A stretch of 64,000 bases of DNA from a bacterium (GCA_024228495.1 JAAETJ010001012.1:1-64000), one strand, 5' to 3'; counted from the first letter of the stretch, positions 1 to 9,718 are shown. Numbers and translations: made by a program. Notes: generated by a model from the sequence alone, not told the origin.

Positions 1-200
1 AAATTATTGTTTATTCTCGCTTTTTTTGTAAAATTTACACAGAAACACAATGTGAATTTGTAAAATTGTAAAGCCGTGCTATTATGCTGGAAATTCAACA
101 AGATAATAATGTGCCTTCAACCAATGGAAGGCAAATCAAGGGTTACAATCCGGTTGTGCCGATTTTACGCGGACACTGCACACTGCTCGTACCAAAACAC

Positions 201-353
201 TCAACCCGACGCAGCAATGCCACGTTCAAAAGATATGAGCCTCTTCATGTTGCAGACCAGATTCATCATGCCGATGCGGACGCTGGCGCTCGACGCCTCA
301 TAGGTGTGGATAAATTTATGACGCCTGTCCACATTGATGTGGTTCTTGTAACC
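201..353 (-). pseudogene. IS5-family transposase remnant, internally deleted
   Basis: Minus-strand reading GYKNHINVDRRHKFIHTYEASSASVRIGMMNLVCNMKRLISFERGIAASG*: the IS5 'GYKNHxxVDRRHKxI' motif is joined directly to the C-terminal 'MNLVxNMKRL' motif, so the intervening DDE region is missing. Confidence 0.7.
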
Positions 354-455
354 AATCGCTAACGATTGATGGGTTTACCCTGGGATTTTTAGAGGTTCCC
401 TTGAGTTGAGATCCTGTTCTATTTCGAATTGGGATTTAAGAACGTTACGCGAGTC

Positions 456-980
456 TCAACTTTCCAGAAACCTTGTAGAGCCGTGGAATTGCAGGGCGAA
501 CATATATGAGAGGAGTTTTCTGTATATTTTGTTCGACAATCTCCAAATATCCCTTGCCTTGTTATCGACCAGCGTGAACTGCTCGACCAGCTTGCCTATG
601 ATGGTTTCGATATAACGCCGCTTGTCCATGATCAATTTGACTATCTCAGGCGACCTTTCATCCCGCATATTGTCCCTCAGAGGTGTATGCATGATGATAC
701 CCTTATTGGCCATTTGCTGCGTAAAATCAGCTCCCAGATAGCCCTTATCGGCCAGCATGTCGCCCCATAAATCATCAACCATATCAAGAGCGGCTTCTCG
801 TTCGCCGCCATTGGCCGCACTCAGGCTGAACTCCCGTATTTCACCATTTGTCGCAACAATCAGATGGCCTTCAAATCCGTAATAGGTTTGTTTTTTTGCT
901 GCACAATGACCGAAACTTGCAACGGTTTGAAATAGCTTGCATCTTCTGGCTCGTGCAAATTTGCAAATCTGCATTGGAAG
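456..980 (-). pseudogene. IS982-family transposase C-terminal portion, fused in frame to an IS630-type N-terminus
   Basis: ICKFARARRCKLFQTVASFGHCAAKKQTYYGFEGHLI...ADKGYLGADF...KRRYIETIIGKLVEQF resembles IS982 DDE transposases; the N-terminal part of the same ORF is of another type. Confidence 0.7.
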
Positions 981-1331
981 GCCGGGGACATAATCGGCCG
1001 GTGCTTTTTCAACAATTTGCGCAAGTTCTCTTCGGTGTTCTGCTGTTAGTTTCGAGGGACGCCCCGACGGTTTCTTGTTGATCAGCCCCTTGGGACCTTG
1101 CTCATTGAAACGAATGACCCAGTCACGCAATGTCTACCGGTCCATCAAACCGACAGCTGCCGCTTGCGTCCGGTTCTTGCCATCGTATATTGCCGCCAGC
1201 GCCATCAGACGACGGCTCTGCCAACCATCACACGCTATTGCTGCCAAACGCCGTAACTCCTCACAACTATAGTCATCCCGCAATTTGATCGCCCCTGACA
1301 TTGCACCTCTCCCAATCAGTTGAAACAACAA
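981..1331 (-). pseudogene. IS630-family transposase N-terminal HTH portion with internal stop, truncated at about 980
   Basis: MSGAIKLRDDYSCEELRRLAAIACDGWQSRRLMALAAIYDGKNRTQAAAVGLMDR*TLRDWVIRFNEQGPKGLINKKPSGRPSKLTAEHRRELAQIVEKAPADYVPG; the TAG lies where IS630 relatives read on in frame (likely CAG to TAG). Confidence 0.75.
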
Positions 1332-1438
1332 TTATAGAGAATAACAATTTAGTCCTGATGGGAATCCATCAATTGTGAGTCGGCACTTTCTCAAGCTGGT
1401 ATAAGTCATCGCCATGCCTTTGAGATTTCGTCAATGGT

Positions 1439-3052
1439 TCATAGCTTGCCGTCATAAGCTTTGCGACCAATAGGGGTTGCGATAATTGTGAAACGATCCC
1501 CGTCTAATGCTTGCTGCAGTTCTATTTCCAGATCAGTTTCGCTGGCCGCGATTACCCCATTGCCGCCCATGGCAATGGCGACCTTTGCGAAATCTGTCTT
1601 GCCAAAATCGACGCCGAGGTTTTGCCGCCTGGTGCCTCTTTGTTTCAGTTCAATCAACGCAAGAGAGGCGTCTACAAAAACGATAACCACCAAAGGGATT
1701 TTGAGATCGCGCATGGTGGCCAGTTCGCCCAGCACCATTTCAAGACCTGCATCACCGGTGAAGACGATCATCGGTGCGTCAGGTTTGACGAGCTTATAGC
1801 CCAAGGCGAGCGGCAAGGCACATCCCATCGTGCAAAGACCGGTGGATTGCAGCAAGGAGCGTGGCTTATGACATTGCCAAATTTGCGATAGCAAAATCCG
1901 GTGGGCACCGGTATCTGCCGTGGCGATGGTGTCGAGGGGCGCAATCCGGCGCACTGTTTCAATGACCGTTGCTGGTCCCCAGCTTTCGTCAAAACGAAAA
2001 CGCTCGCTCAATTGTTGTTGCGCTTGCGCCATTTTACCGCCGGGCCAGCTTGTCTCCTTGGGTTCCAGACCATAGCTTAACGCCTTTAGCCCTTCTTTTA
2101 TGGAGCAGATAAACGAAAGATCAGCGTGATGGACATAGTGAGTATTTTCGATCAAACAGATCTCAATCGCCTTGGCCGGGTCCCACGGATTGATCCAGCC
2201 ATCACGCATTTCGATGGGATCATAGCCAACGGCCAGCACCATGTCAGCGCTCTCTAATAATGGCAGCACCACTTTATCAGAGCGCTGCGACAGGCCATGT
2301 CCGCCAAGCGCCAATGGATGGTTTTCTGGTAATATACCTTTGGCCTTGTAGGTAGTGACAAGGGGGATCTGGAACCGCTCAACGAACTGCTTGAGCTCAT
2401 CAGTCGCGCCGTCATCATACAGCACATCAAGCCCAGCGACCATAATCGGCTTTTTGCTGGCGGCAAGTTTGGCGCGCGCCTCTTGCAACTGGGTGGATGG
2501 CGCAGGAGTGATTGCGGCGAGGGGTTTGCGCAAGTGTTTGTTAGCAGTTGCATGGAAAGCGGTTGCTACGCGGATCGGAATATCGATATAGACCGGCCCC
2601 GCTCGTCCATCTGTTGCGATCGTAATGGCCTTGTCGATCATCAGATCACTAGCGCCCTCAACGGCAGTGAAGGTCGCCTTGGTGATGGGTGCCATAACGG
2701 CTTTATGATTAAAAACCTGATGGGTGAAGGAGAGCTGGGTGTCCTCATCAATACAACCGGACAACACGATCAATGGCACGCGGTCCTGCTGGGCATTTGC
2801 AATGACATTGAACGCATTGGCAATGCCGGGACCGACCGTTGCCAGCAAAATACCCGGTGCGCCGTTGGCATGATGAGTGCCCTCGGCCATGAAGCCAGCG
2901 GCGTTCTCGTGTTTGGTCAGGGTAAAGCGAATGCCCGCACGAGCCAGTGCTTCCATCATGGCCAGCACCTCTCCGCCGGGAATGCCAAAGGCATGGCGGC
3001 ATCCTGCCTCAAAAAGCCTCTGGGCAATGATATCAACTGTCGTAAGGGTCAT
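1439..3052 (-). CDS. ThDP-dependent enzyme, acetolactate-synthase-like large subunit family
   Basis: AFGIPGGEVLAMMEAL, HENAAGFMAEG (catalytic Glu) and GDAGLEMVLGELATM; internal Met (MTLTTVDII) chosen as start. Confidence 0.85.
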   Translation of the reverse strand: MTLTTVDIIAQRLFEAGCRHAFGIPGGEVLAMMEALARAGIRFTLTKHENAAGFMAEGTHHANGAPGILLATVGPGIANAFNVIANAQQDRVPLIVLSGCIDEDTQLSFTHQVFNHKAVMAPITKATFTAVEGASDLMIDKAITIATDGRAGPVYIDIPIRVATAFHATANKHLRKPLAAITPAPSTQLQEARAKLAASKKPIMVAGLDVLYDDGATDELKQFVERFQIPLVTTYKAKGILPENHPLALGGHGLSQRSDKVVLPLLESADMVLAVGYDPIEMRDGWINPWDPAKAIEICLIENTHYVHHADLSFICSIKEGLKALSYGLEPKETSWPGGKMAQAQQQLSERFRFDESWGPATVIETVRRIAPLDTIATADTGAHRILLSQIWQCHKPRSLLQSTGLCTMGCALPLALGYKLVKPDAPMIVFTGDAGLEMVLGELATMRDLKIPLVVIVFVDASLALIELKQRGTRRQNLGVDFGKTDFAKVAIAMGGNGVIAASETDLEIELQQALDGDRFTIIATPIGRKAYDGKL

Positions 3053-3093
3053 TCCTGCCTCTTTATACCTTCGTCTAAACCCTCGGAACACAG

Positions 3094-4296
3094 CTATTTT
3101 TCCAGATAGCCATCGCGGGTTTGGGGAAATTTTCGTCCAAATAATTGTGTTGCCAGTACGGTTTTTAGTATTTGCGCGGTGCCGCCGCCAATAGTGAACA
3201 TGCGCGCGTCCCGCACCATGCGCTCCAAGGGTCGGTTGCGCGAATAGCCGGCAGCGCCAAATATTTGTAAGGCGTCATTGCTGACTTTAATCGCGGTCTC
3301 AGAGGCCAGTAATTTGGCCTGTGCGGCCATGGCAATATCAGGAAATCCGCTTTCTCCTGCTGATGCCGCCGCGCGCCAGATCATCAGCCGTGCCGCATCA
3401 AGAGCGGATGCCATATCGCTTATCATCCATTGCAAGCCCTGAAATTCGCAAATTGGTCGGTCGAACTGCTCGCGCGTTTTGGCATAGCCCAGGGCCAGCT
3501 CATATGCCCCAGTAGCAATGCCAAGCGCCACTGTTCCGGCACCAACACGCTGGCCATTATAGGCATTCATTAGTCCGGCAAAGCCGCGCTCCACACCCTT
3601 TGGTGGGGCCACTAGCATATCGTTATCAATCACAAGATCGTTGAAATGGATCTCCGTTTCGGGGATGCCGCGCATTCCCATGGCTGGTTCCCTTGTACCG
3701 ATGGTCAGCCCTTGCGGTGTGCCGCAGTCCGGGTCATGCACCGCGATAAAACCACAGATTCCCAGTTCAATACCGCTCTCATCAAAGGCGCGGGCAAAAA
3801 TGAAATACAATTTCGAGACACCGCCACCAGTGATCCAGTGCTTGGTGCCGTTTAAAATCCATTTATCACCCTTTTTGTCGGCCCGCGTTGTCATGTGTGT
3901 GGCGGCCGACCCGGCATTTGGCTCCGTGATGCAGATCGCTGGCTTGTCTCCCGACAGCACGAGTGCAGCCGTCAACTGCTTTTGCTTTTCGCTGCCATAT
4001 TTCATGATCGCCCCGACGGCACCCATATTGCCTTCGACGACAATCCTTGCCGTGACACCGCAGGTCTTGGCGATCTCTTCGACGACCAGCACAGCTTCGA
4101 GATAGGAAAACCCTTGCCCACCATATTGCCTGGGAATGATCATGCCCATATAGCTGTGTTTAACCAGCGCCTTGACATTGTCCCATGGATATTCTTCCGT
4201 TTTGTCGATCTGCGCCGCTCTTGGTGCGAACTCGGTCTGCGCCAGTTTTTGCGCCGCTTGCTTGATCCTTAATTGCTGCTCGTTCAATGCGAACAT
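3094..4296 (-). CDS. Acyl-CoA dehydrogenase superfamily protein lacking the catalytic Glu; candidate 3-sulfinopropionyl-CoA desulfinase-like
   Basis: ACAD fold motifs (ITEPNAGSAATHM, GTKHWITGG, ALQIFGAAGYSRNRPLERMVRDARMF). Canonical YEGTAQI is GGGTAQI, the alternative IVD-type Glu site is Gln (NGQRVGAG), and residue 84 is Arg. Confidence 0.85.
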   Translation of the reverse strand: MFALNEQQLRIKQAAQKLAQTEFAPRAAQIDKTEEYPWDNVKALVKHSYMGMIIPRQYGGQGFSYLEAVLVVEEIAKTCGVTARIVVEGNMGAVGAIMKYGSEKQKQLTAALVLSGDKPAICITEPNAGSAATHMTTRADKKGDKWILNGTKHWITGGGVSKLYFIFARAFDESGIELGICGFIAVHDPDCGTPQGLTIGTREPAMGMRGIPETEIHFNDLVIDNDMLVAPPKGVERGFAGLMNAYNGQRVGAGTVALGIATGAYELALGYAKTREQFDRPICEFQGLQWMISDMASALDAARLMIWRAAASAGESGFPDIAMAAQAKLLASETAIKVSNDALQIFGAAGYSRNRPLERMVRDARMFTIGGGTAQILKTVLATQLFGRKFPQTRDGYLEK

Positions 4297-5549
4297 TATA
4301 TATGCTCCTTGTTAACTTGGGCGACTTCAATCATATTTAGCTTGTTGAGCTGATCTATTGCCCGATCATCCAGTCCCAGCTGCTCTTTGAGAATTTCTCT
4401 TGTATGCTCGCCGCGCCTTGGCGGAAAAGTGCGATAGCTGACCGGGGTTTTTTCAAATTTTAGGGGATTGGCAATGAGCGCCACCTCTTCGTCGATCATC
4501 TCATGGCTCATATTGATCACCATATCGCGGGCTTTGGTATGTTCATGGCCAAGGCTTTGATCGATAGTTTGTACCGGCCCGCAGGGGACGCCATTTCGCT
4601 CCAGCTCATGGAGCCAGAACTCACTGGTTTGCTGACGGGTTAACTCCTCGATAAGCGCCACGAGTTCATCGCGATGGATGATGCGCGCCGGGTTGGTGGC
4701 AAATTTTTCGTCTTGCGCCAGTTGCGGGGCGTCAGCACAAGCGCAAAATTTCTCAAACTGCGTGTCATTGCCGACCGCCAGCATGAAATAGCCGTCACTG
4801 CTGGCAAACACCTGATAAGGCACAATATTGGGGTGAGCGGTGCCACGGCGCATGGGTACCTCGTTTGAGACCAGATAATTCGTGCCCTCATTGATCAGCC
4901 AAGCCAGCTGGGTGTCATAAAGGCTGACATCAATAAATTGACCTTCTCCGGTTTGATTGCGGTAGTGCAAGGCGGCCAACACGGCCTGGCTCGCATACAT
5001 GCCGCACATGACATCGGCAATGCCAACGCCGACCTTCACAGGGGGCCCATCTGGTGCGCCCGTAATGCTCATAATGCCCCCCATGGCCTGGATCATCGCA
5101 TCATAACCTGGCCGGTGAGCGAGGGGACCGGTTTGACCAAAACCGGTAATGGAACAATAGATCAAATGCGGATTGACCGATGCCAGCGAAGCGTAATCTA
5201 GATGATATTTTTGCAATCCACCGACCTTGTAATTTTCCACCAGAATGTCGGTTTTGGTGGCGAGTTTCGTGACGAGTTCTTGCCCTTTTTTTTGCGAGAG
5301 ATCAATTGCCACTGAACGTTTGTTGCGATTGGCGCACAAATAATAACTTGACCACCCTTCAAGGGATGGATCGTTCGCCTCAATATTGGGAGGTCCCCAT
5401 TTGCGAGTGTCATCGCCATTACCGGGACGCTCAACCTTGATCACATCAGCGCCCATATCTCCCAGATTCTGGGTGAGCGAGGGGCCCGCAAGGATACGGC
5501 TCAGATCAAGAACCTTGATGCCGCTTAAGGGGCCGTTATGAGGAGGCAT
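4296..5549 (-). CDS. Family III CoA-transferase (CaiB/BaiF; SUGCT / Act-like)
   Basis: LSGIKVLDLSRILAGPSLTQNLGDMGADVIKVERPGNGDDTRKWGPP and GYDAMIQAMGGIMSITG; stop shares its last A with the downstream ATG (TAATG). Start taken at MPPHNGPLSG. Confidence 0.9.
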   Translation of the reverse strand: MPPHNGPLSGIKVLDLSRILAGPSLTQNLGDMGADVIKVERPGNGDDTRKWGPPNIEANDPSLEGWSSYYLCANRNKRSVAIDLSQKKGQELVTKLATKTDILVENYKVGGLQKYHLDYASLASVNPHLIYCSITGFGQTGPLAHRPGYDAMIQAMGGIMSITGAPDGPPVKVGVGIADVMCGMYASQAVLAALHYRNQTGEGQFIDVSLYDTQLAWLINEGTNYLVSNEVPMRRGTAHPNIVPYQVFASSDGYFMLAVGNDTQFEKFCACADAPQLAQDEKFATNPARIIHRDELVALIEELTRQQTSEFWLHELERNGVPCGPVQTIDQSLGHEHTKARDMVINMSHEMIDEEVALIANPLKFEKTPVSYRTFPPRRGEHTREILKEQLGLDDRAIDQLNKLNMIEVAQVNKEHI

Positions 5550-5733
5550 GAAAACATACTTTTTAAACGTTGCCGGTCTGTTGGGATCAGCATACGAGGA
5601 TATCACATAAAATAAAAGCAAGTTTATATGGAATTAATTATTGACATCTAACCAAAGAATTTGGTGGTTCGGACAATAACAAATTCAACCAGATAACCAT
5701 TAATCAGGCAGTCAATTGCCTTTGACTGCTGGT

Positions 5734-7011
5734 CTAAATATAATCCTTGCCTCGCAGCGAATTGAAGAACCGCTTCAATATCCCCCCGCGATTGCCCCCA
5801 TAAGTGTGATGCTGCGAGATGCTATCACCATTCAATATTGTGGCTGCTGGTATGGCCGCTGCCATTTCCGGCTGCGTTTCAACGTGCTCGCTAGCTTCTG
5901 GAACGCTTGGAAATGACTGTTTTTCATGTGCCTCACCGATCTCGTCCGAGGGCTGTTCCACCAGCTTAACCTCTTGCGGAGCGGTTTCCTCATCCTGCAT
6001 GACAATGCCCGCCGTACCGATTGCAGCAGCCGCTGCTCCAGCGGCAACTACGGCTTGCGTATCCACATCAACGTCAGAGAGCAGATCGGCGATCTGTGCA
6101 CTTTCATCTGGAGCAGGTATATCGGGAATGGCGGCTATTTCGACTTCCGGTATCACGGTTTCCTCTGGAACGACTTCGATCACTGCCTCGGGGATCTCTT
6201 CAACCACAAGTTCAACCGGTTCTGGCGCAACCTCGGGAATAGCCGCGATTTCAACAGCCTCCGACACCTCAGCAATCTCCACCACAGGCTCAATTTCCGG
6301 CACAGCGATTGTCTCGATATCCGGCTCTTCGATTTTGGGTGCAGCTTCGAGAACCACCTCGGACATCTCAACTTCTGCCACGTCAGATAAATCTATCTCC
6401 GGCTCAATGGCCTCAATATTGATCGCTGGCAGTGCCGCATCGACCGGTTCAATTTCAACTTCCGGGATTTCAATCAATTCAATTTCTTCGGCAATTTCGC
6501 CGGTCTCAGCGGTTTCAGACGAAAGCTGATCCGCGACCATCGCAGCAGCGACACCCGTTACCGCCGCACCTGTCGCCACGCTTGTCAGATCCAGTCCACT
6601 TTCTTCGACATTTTCTACAACACTTTCTGGGGCGCTTTCTGAAACGGTCTCTATTTCAGATTCGATAGCTGGCTGTACGGCCTCAAGCTCACCTTCCACG
6701 CAACCGACCTCTCTATCCTTCCACCAGTTCGGAAGGACCTGCTGGGCGTTCGGATTGATATTTTGAGTATCCAAAGCTTGCGCAACCGGCTCTTTTGTAG
6801 CAGCAACGGGCGCTTCACCACCATCACCACGTAGCACTTCGCTCACAGCACTCAGTTCTGCGCTCGACATGTCTCGCTCTTGAACCGCTTCGGCAATTTC
6901 ATCAAGCTTTTGAATTGCCATATAGTGTCGATTACCTATCAGTTTCTCATCAGCTTCTTTTCTTAACTCGCGGATTGTATCCAGGAAATTATCTTTTTCC
7001 GGCGTATCCAT
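5734..7011 (-). CDS. Hypothetical acidic Glu/Val/Ile/Pro-rich low-complexity protein with two Ala/Gly-rich hydrophobic segments
   Basis: Long ORF; repeats of the type VEIAAIPEV/EIEPVVEIAEV; segments TGAAVTGVAAAMVADQL and AVVAAGAAAAAIGTAGIVM; start at MDTPEKDNF. Confidence 0.6.
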   Translation of the reverse strand: MDTPEKDNFLDTIRELRKEADEKLIGNRHYMAIQKLDEIAEAVQERDMSSAELSAVSEVLRGDGGEAPVAATKEPVAQALDTQNINPNAQQVLPNWWKDREVGCVEGELEAVQPAIESEIETVSESAPESVVENVEESGLDLTSVATGAAVTGVAAAMVADQLSSETAETGEIAEEIELIEIPEVEIEPVDAALPAINIEAIEPEIDLSDVAEVEMSEVVLEAAPKIEEPDIETIAVPEIEPVVEIAEVSEAVEIAAIPEVAPEPVELVVEEIPEAVIEVVPEETVIPEVEIAAIPDIPAPDESAQIADLLSDVDVDTQAVVAAGAAAAAIGTAGIVMQDEETAPQEVKLVEQPSDEIGEAHEKQSFPSVPEASEHVETQPEMAAAIPAATILNGDSISQHHTYGGNRGGILKRFFNSLRGKDYI

Positions 7012-7223
7012 ATTATCATCTCCCAATCGTTCCCAGTTCGGCCTGTGGGTTCATTGCTGATCCACGGCTCCTCTTCGCAATTATTAGCTAAGCCACGGAT
7101 TCCTCTTTTTTGTCATCCGTGTGTTTATTTCAATCCCTATCCTTTTTAGCGGGTTAAACGGGATTTGTATATGGAAGAAGAGGAAAGCTCAACATCAGCA
7201 TTTCGCAAGGATCGACAACACAA

Positions 7224-7265
7224 AACAAGAGGCGCATTGTTCAGACGCCTCTTGTTCGGTTTTTT
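7224..7265. terminator. Stem-loop, putative (bidirectional) terminator
   Basis: aacaagaggcg (7224-7234) pairs with cgcctcttgtt (7246-7256), followed by a T run. Confidence 0.55.
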
Positions 7266-7300
7266 AGACCCGTTTCCAGTGAGAGAGGAAAAAAACGAGA

Positions 7301-8122
7301 CTACCAGTCATTCATTTCAACGGCCGCGACTATCGGGCCGCCATCTCCATCTTGCAAAAGAATAACACAACCATCTATGTTACCCTGCGAAATATGTTTT
7401 TTCGGCAATTTGACAGTCATTTTTTCGCCGTTCCAATGACCGATAGGCGTCAGGTTGCGGACCACATTATGATAGGTCAACAGCTTGCCGCGATTTTCGC
7501 CGCGGCGGATTTCGACACTTTCCTTCTTTGAAACAAGCGCCATCCAAAGGGTAGCCTTTTTTTGCGGGCGTTTATTTTGCATATCGCCAACGGTGATAAT
7601 AAGCGTGCCATCCTTGCTCCCAACACCAAGATCCACGGGAGGGTTTTTGGCCCGTGCCGCACGGCGTTTTTCAATCATTTCTTGAATGGCGCTCTCGTCG
7701 GCCCCATTATGATGCGAGAGACCATCGACAACCACTTGTGGCGTATAAACATGACCGACGCGAAATTGTCTGGCATAGGAATGCTGGCGCTTGGTGAATT
7801 TTGCATGGCCAAACGTATCACGCCAGCCAAGATAGTCCCAATAGTCAACGGACATGGAAAGAGCAATAATGTCTTCTTGAGCAATGAAAGTGGGAAGTAG
7901 AGCATCGGCGCTGGGGCATGAGGAACAACCCTGCGAGGTATATAGCTCAAGCAATATCTTGGAGGTACCATGGCGGAATTTCAGCATTGGGTCACCAGGA
8001 GCACTCATAGCTGGTAGCGTCATGAACAGTGATACCAACAATGCTAGGCCGTAAGCGCCTAACCTTGATAGAAAACATTGCGAATACTGGCTTATCTTCA
8101 CGATTTGGCGTAATTTAAGCAT
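7301..8122 (-). CDS. DUF1223 domain-containing secreted protein
   Basis: LLELYTSQGCSSCPSADALLPTF...LSMSVDYWDYLGWRDTF...YTPQVVVDG, typical of DUF1223. Confidence 0.85.
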   Translation of the reverse strand: MLKLRQIVKISQYSQCFLSRLGAYGLALLVSLFMTLPAMSAPGDPMLKFRHGTSKILLELYTSQGCSSCPSADALLPTFIAQEDIIALSMSVDYWDYLGWRDTFGHAKFTKRQHSYARQFRVGHVYTPQVVVDGLSHHNGADESAIQEMIEKRRAARAKNPPVDLGVGSKDGTLIITVGDMQNKRPQKKATLWMALVSKKESVEIRRGENRGKLLTYHNVVRNLTPIGHWNGEKMTVKLPKKHISQGNIDGCVILLQDGDGGPIVAAVEMNDW

Positions 8123-8455
8123 CGTCTCCTCAAAGCTCCCTATATATTTCTCAAGCCCTCAATTCTATTCGTGCAGGTTCGTTCACATCAATGTCAGAAA
8201 TCTTTGGCAAAGCTCCCAGCAGAAGAACAGTATCCTAAAACCGAGGATCAATTGCCAGTAACAAGTGGGTGAAGAGCCTTGTTTCAAGGGGATATCTGCC
8301 AAAAAGTGCCCCGCAGGTCGCTATTATTAGGGGGGTTGCATTGCCCATTTGGAAGCACCATACTATAATCGAGTTAATGCGTTAGCATTTTTGAGAACCC
8401 CGCAATCACCTATATTGACGGGTTTAACACACAAATAAAGAGGTTTTTAGTCACC

Positions 8456-9232
8456 ATGGCGGAATTTGACAATCAGGGATATGCGCAATCAGAAGCTGGT
8501 TCGCGCACTTCGTACGATGCGGGCCTGCGCGCCTATATGTTCAGTGTCTATAATTATATGGCCATTGGCATCGCCCTCACCGGCGTTATTGCCTATGCGT
8601 TTTTCAGCATGGCAACTACCCAGGACCCTTCATTGGCAGTGGCATCGTTGGGCAATGGCACCATGCTTACTGAACTTGGTCGCACAATTTATATCTCTCC
8701 CCTGAAATGGGTCTTGATGTTTGCACCACTTGGAATGGTCATGCTGTTCGCTGCCACCGCCCATAAAATGAGCCCTTCTATGGCTCAGATGGTCTTTTGG
8801 GGCTTTGCAGTGCTGATGGGAATGTCACTATCCTCCATCTTTATTCGCTATACTGGCACCTCAATCTCACGCGTGTTCTTTGTCACTGCGGCTTCTTTTG
8901 GGGCGCTTAGTCTTTATGGCTATACCACCAAGAAAAACCTGTCTGGCTGGGGCACCTTCTTGTTTATGGGCGTGATCGGCGTGATTATCGCTTCCATTGT
9001 TAACATCTGGCTGCAGAGCTCGGCTCTGCAATTTGCCGTTTCGACGATCGGTGTTCTGGTGTTTGCTGGCCTCACCGCCTACGACACACAGCGTATCCGC
9101 GAAACATACCAATATGTTGCTCATGATGCAGCTGCCGTCAAAAGCGCCGCCATCAACGGGGCTCTGTCGCTCTATCTGGACTTCATCAACATGTTCTTGA
9201 TGATGCTGTCATTATTCGGCGGCGACGAATAG
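8456..9232 (+). CDS. Bax inhibitor-1 / YccA family membrane protein
   Basis: DAGLRAYMFSVYNYMAIGIALTGVIAY...FAGLTAYDTQRIRE...GALSLYLDFINMFLMMLSLFG. Confidence 0.92.
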   Translation: MAEFDNQGYAQSEAGSRTSYDAGLRAYMFSVYNYMAIGIALTGVIAYAFFSMATTQDPSLAVASLGNGTMLTELGRTIYISPLKWVLMFAPLGMVMLFAATAHKMSPSMAQMVFWGFAVLMGMSLSSIFIRYTGTSISRVFFVTAASFGALSLYGYTTKKNLSGWGTFLFMGVIGVIIASIVNIWLQSSALQFAVSTIGVLVFAGLTAYDTQRIRETYQYVAHDAAAVKSAAINGALSLYLDFINMFLMMLSLFGGDE

Positions 9233-9252
9233 CACAAGTCACAAGTGATATA

Positions 9253-9290
9253 AAAAGAGCCCCGGTCAGTCATCTGGCCGGGGCTCTTTT
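9253..9290 (+). terminator. Rho-independent terminator of the Bax inhibitor-1 family gene
   Basis: aaaagagccccgg...ccggggctctttt. Confidence 0.85.
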
Positions 9291-9343
9291 GTTTGGGTGT
9301 TAGCTGTTAGGCGTGTCAAGCAACCGCCTATATCGCAAATCGG

Positions 9344-9718
9344 CTAGACCATTGCCAGGCGGGGTTTTGGTTCGAGGATCCGTAGCACCATCTCCAGATC
9401 GCGGCCACGCTTCAATATTTGGCCTCCCGGAGCGATCACACTATAAACGCCTTGACGTCGCGCCAATTTAGGATTTTTTTCGACCCGATAAAGCGGCACT
9501 TCGCTGGCATGGCGAAAGATCGAGAACACCGCCCGTTCCTTCAGCATATCGATCGCGTAGTCGCGCCATTCACCCGCCCCTACCTGCAGCCCATAGAGCC
9601 CCAGGATCAAGTCAAGCTCGGTCCGATTAAAGGAAACCACCTGCTCCTCATGTGAGCACCTGGTGCCGCTCACATGGCCGGTGCTCAGCTTTATTATTAT
9701 TGGGTCACCTTCGCTCAC
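9344..9718 (-). CDS. DUF2794 domain-containing protein
   Basis: VSFNRTELDLILGLYGLQVGAGEWRDYAIDMLKERAVFSIFRHASEVPLYRVEKNPKLARRQGVYSV. Confidence 0.8.
   Translation of the reverse strand: MSEGDPIIIKLSTGHVSGTRCSHEEQVVSFNRTELDLILGLYGLQVGAGEWRDYAIDMLKERAVFSIFRHASEVPLYRVEKNPKLARRQGVYSVIAPGGQILKRGRDLEMVLRILEPKPRLAMV

Noticed and set aside
2483-3109. 208-aa ORF on + strand
   Set aside because: Antisense to the ThDP-enzyme gene.
5819-6529. 236-aa Ser/Thr/Ile-rich ORF on + strand
   Set aside because: Antisense shadow of the acidic repeat protein; composition is dictated by the opposite-strand codons.
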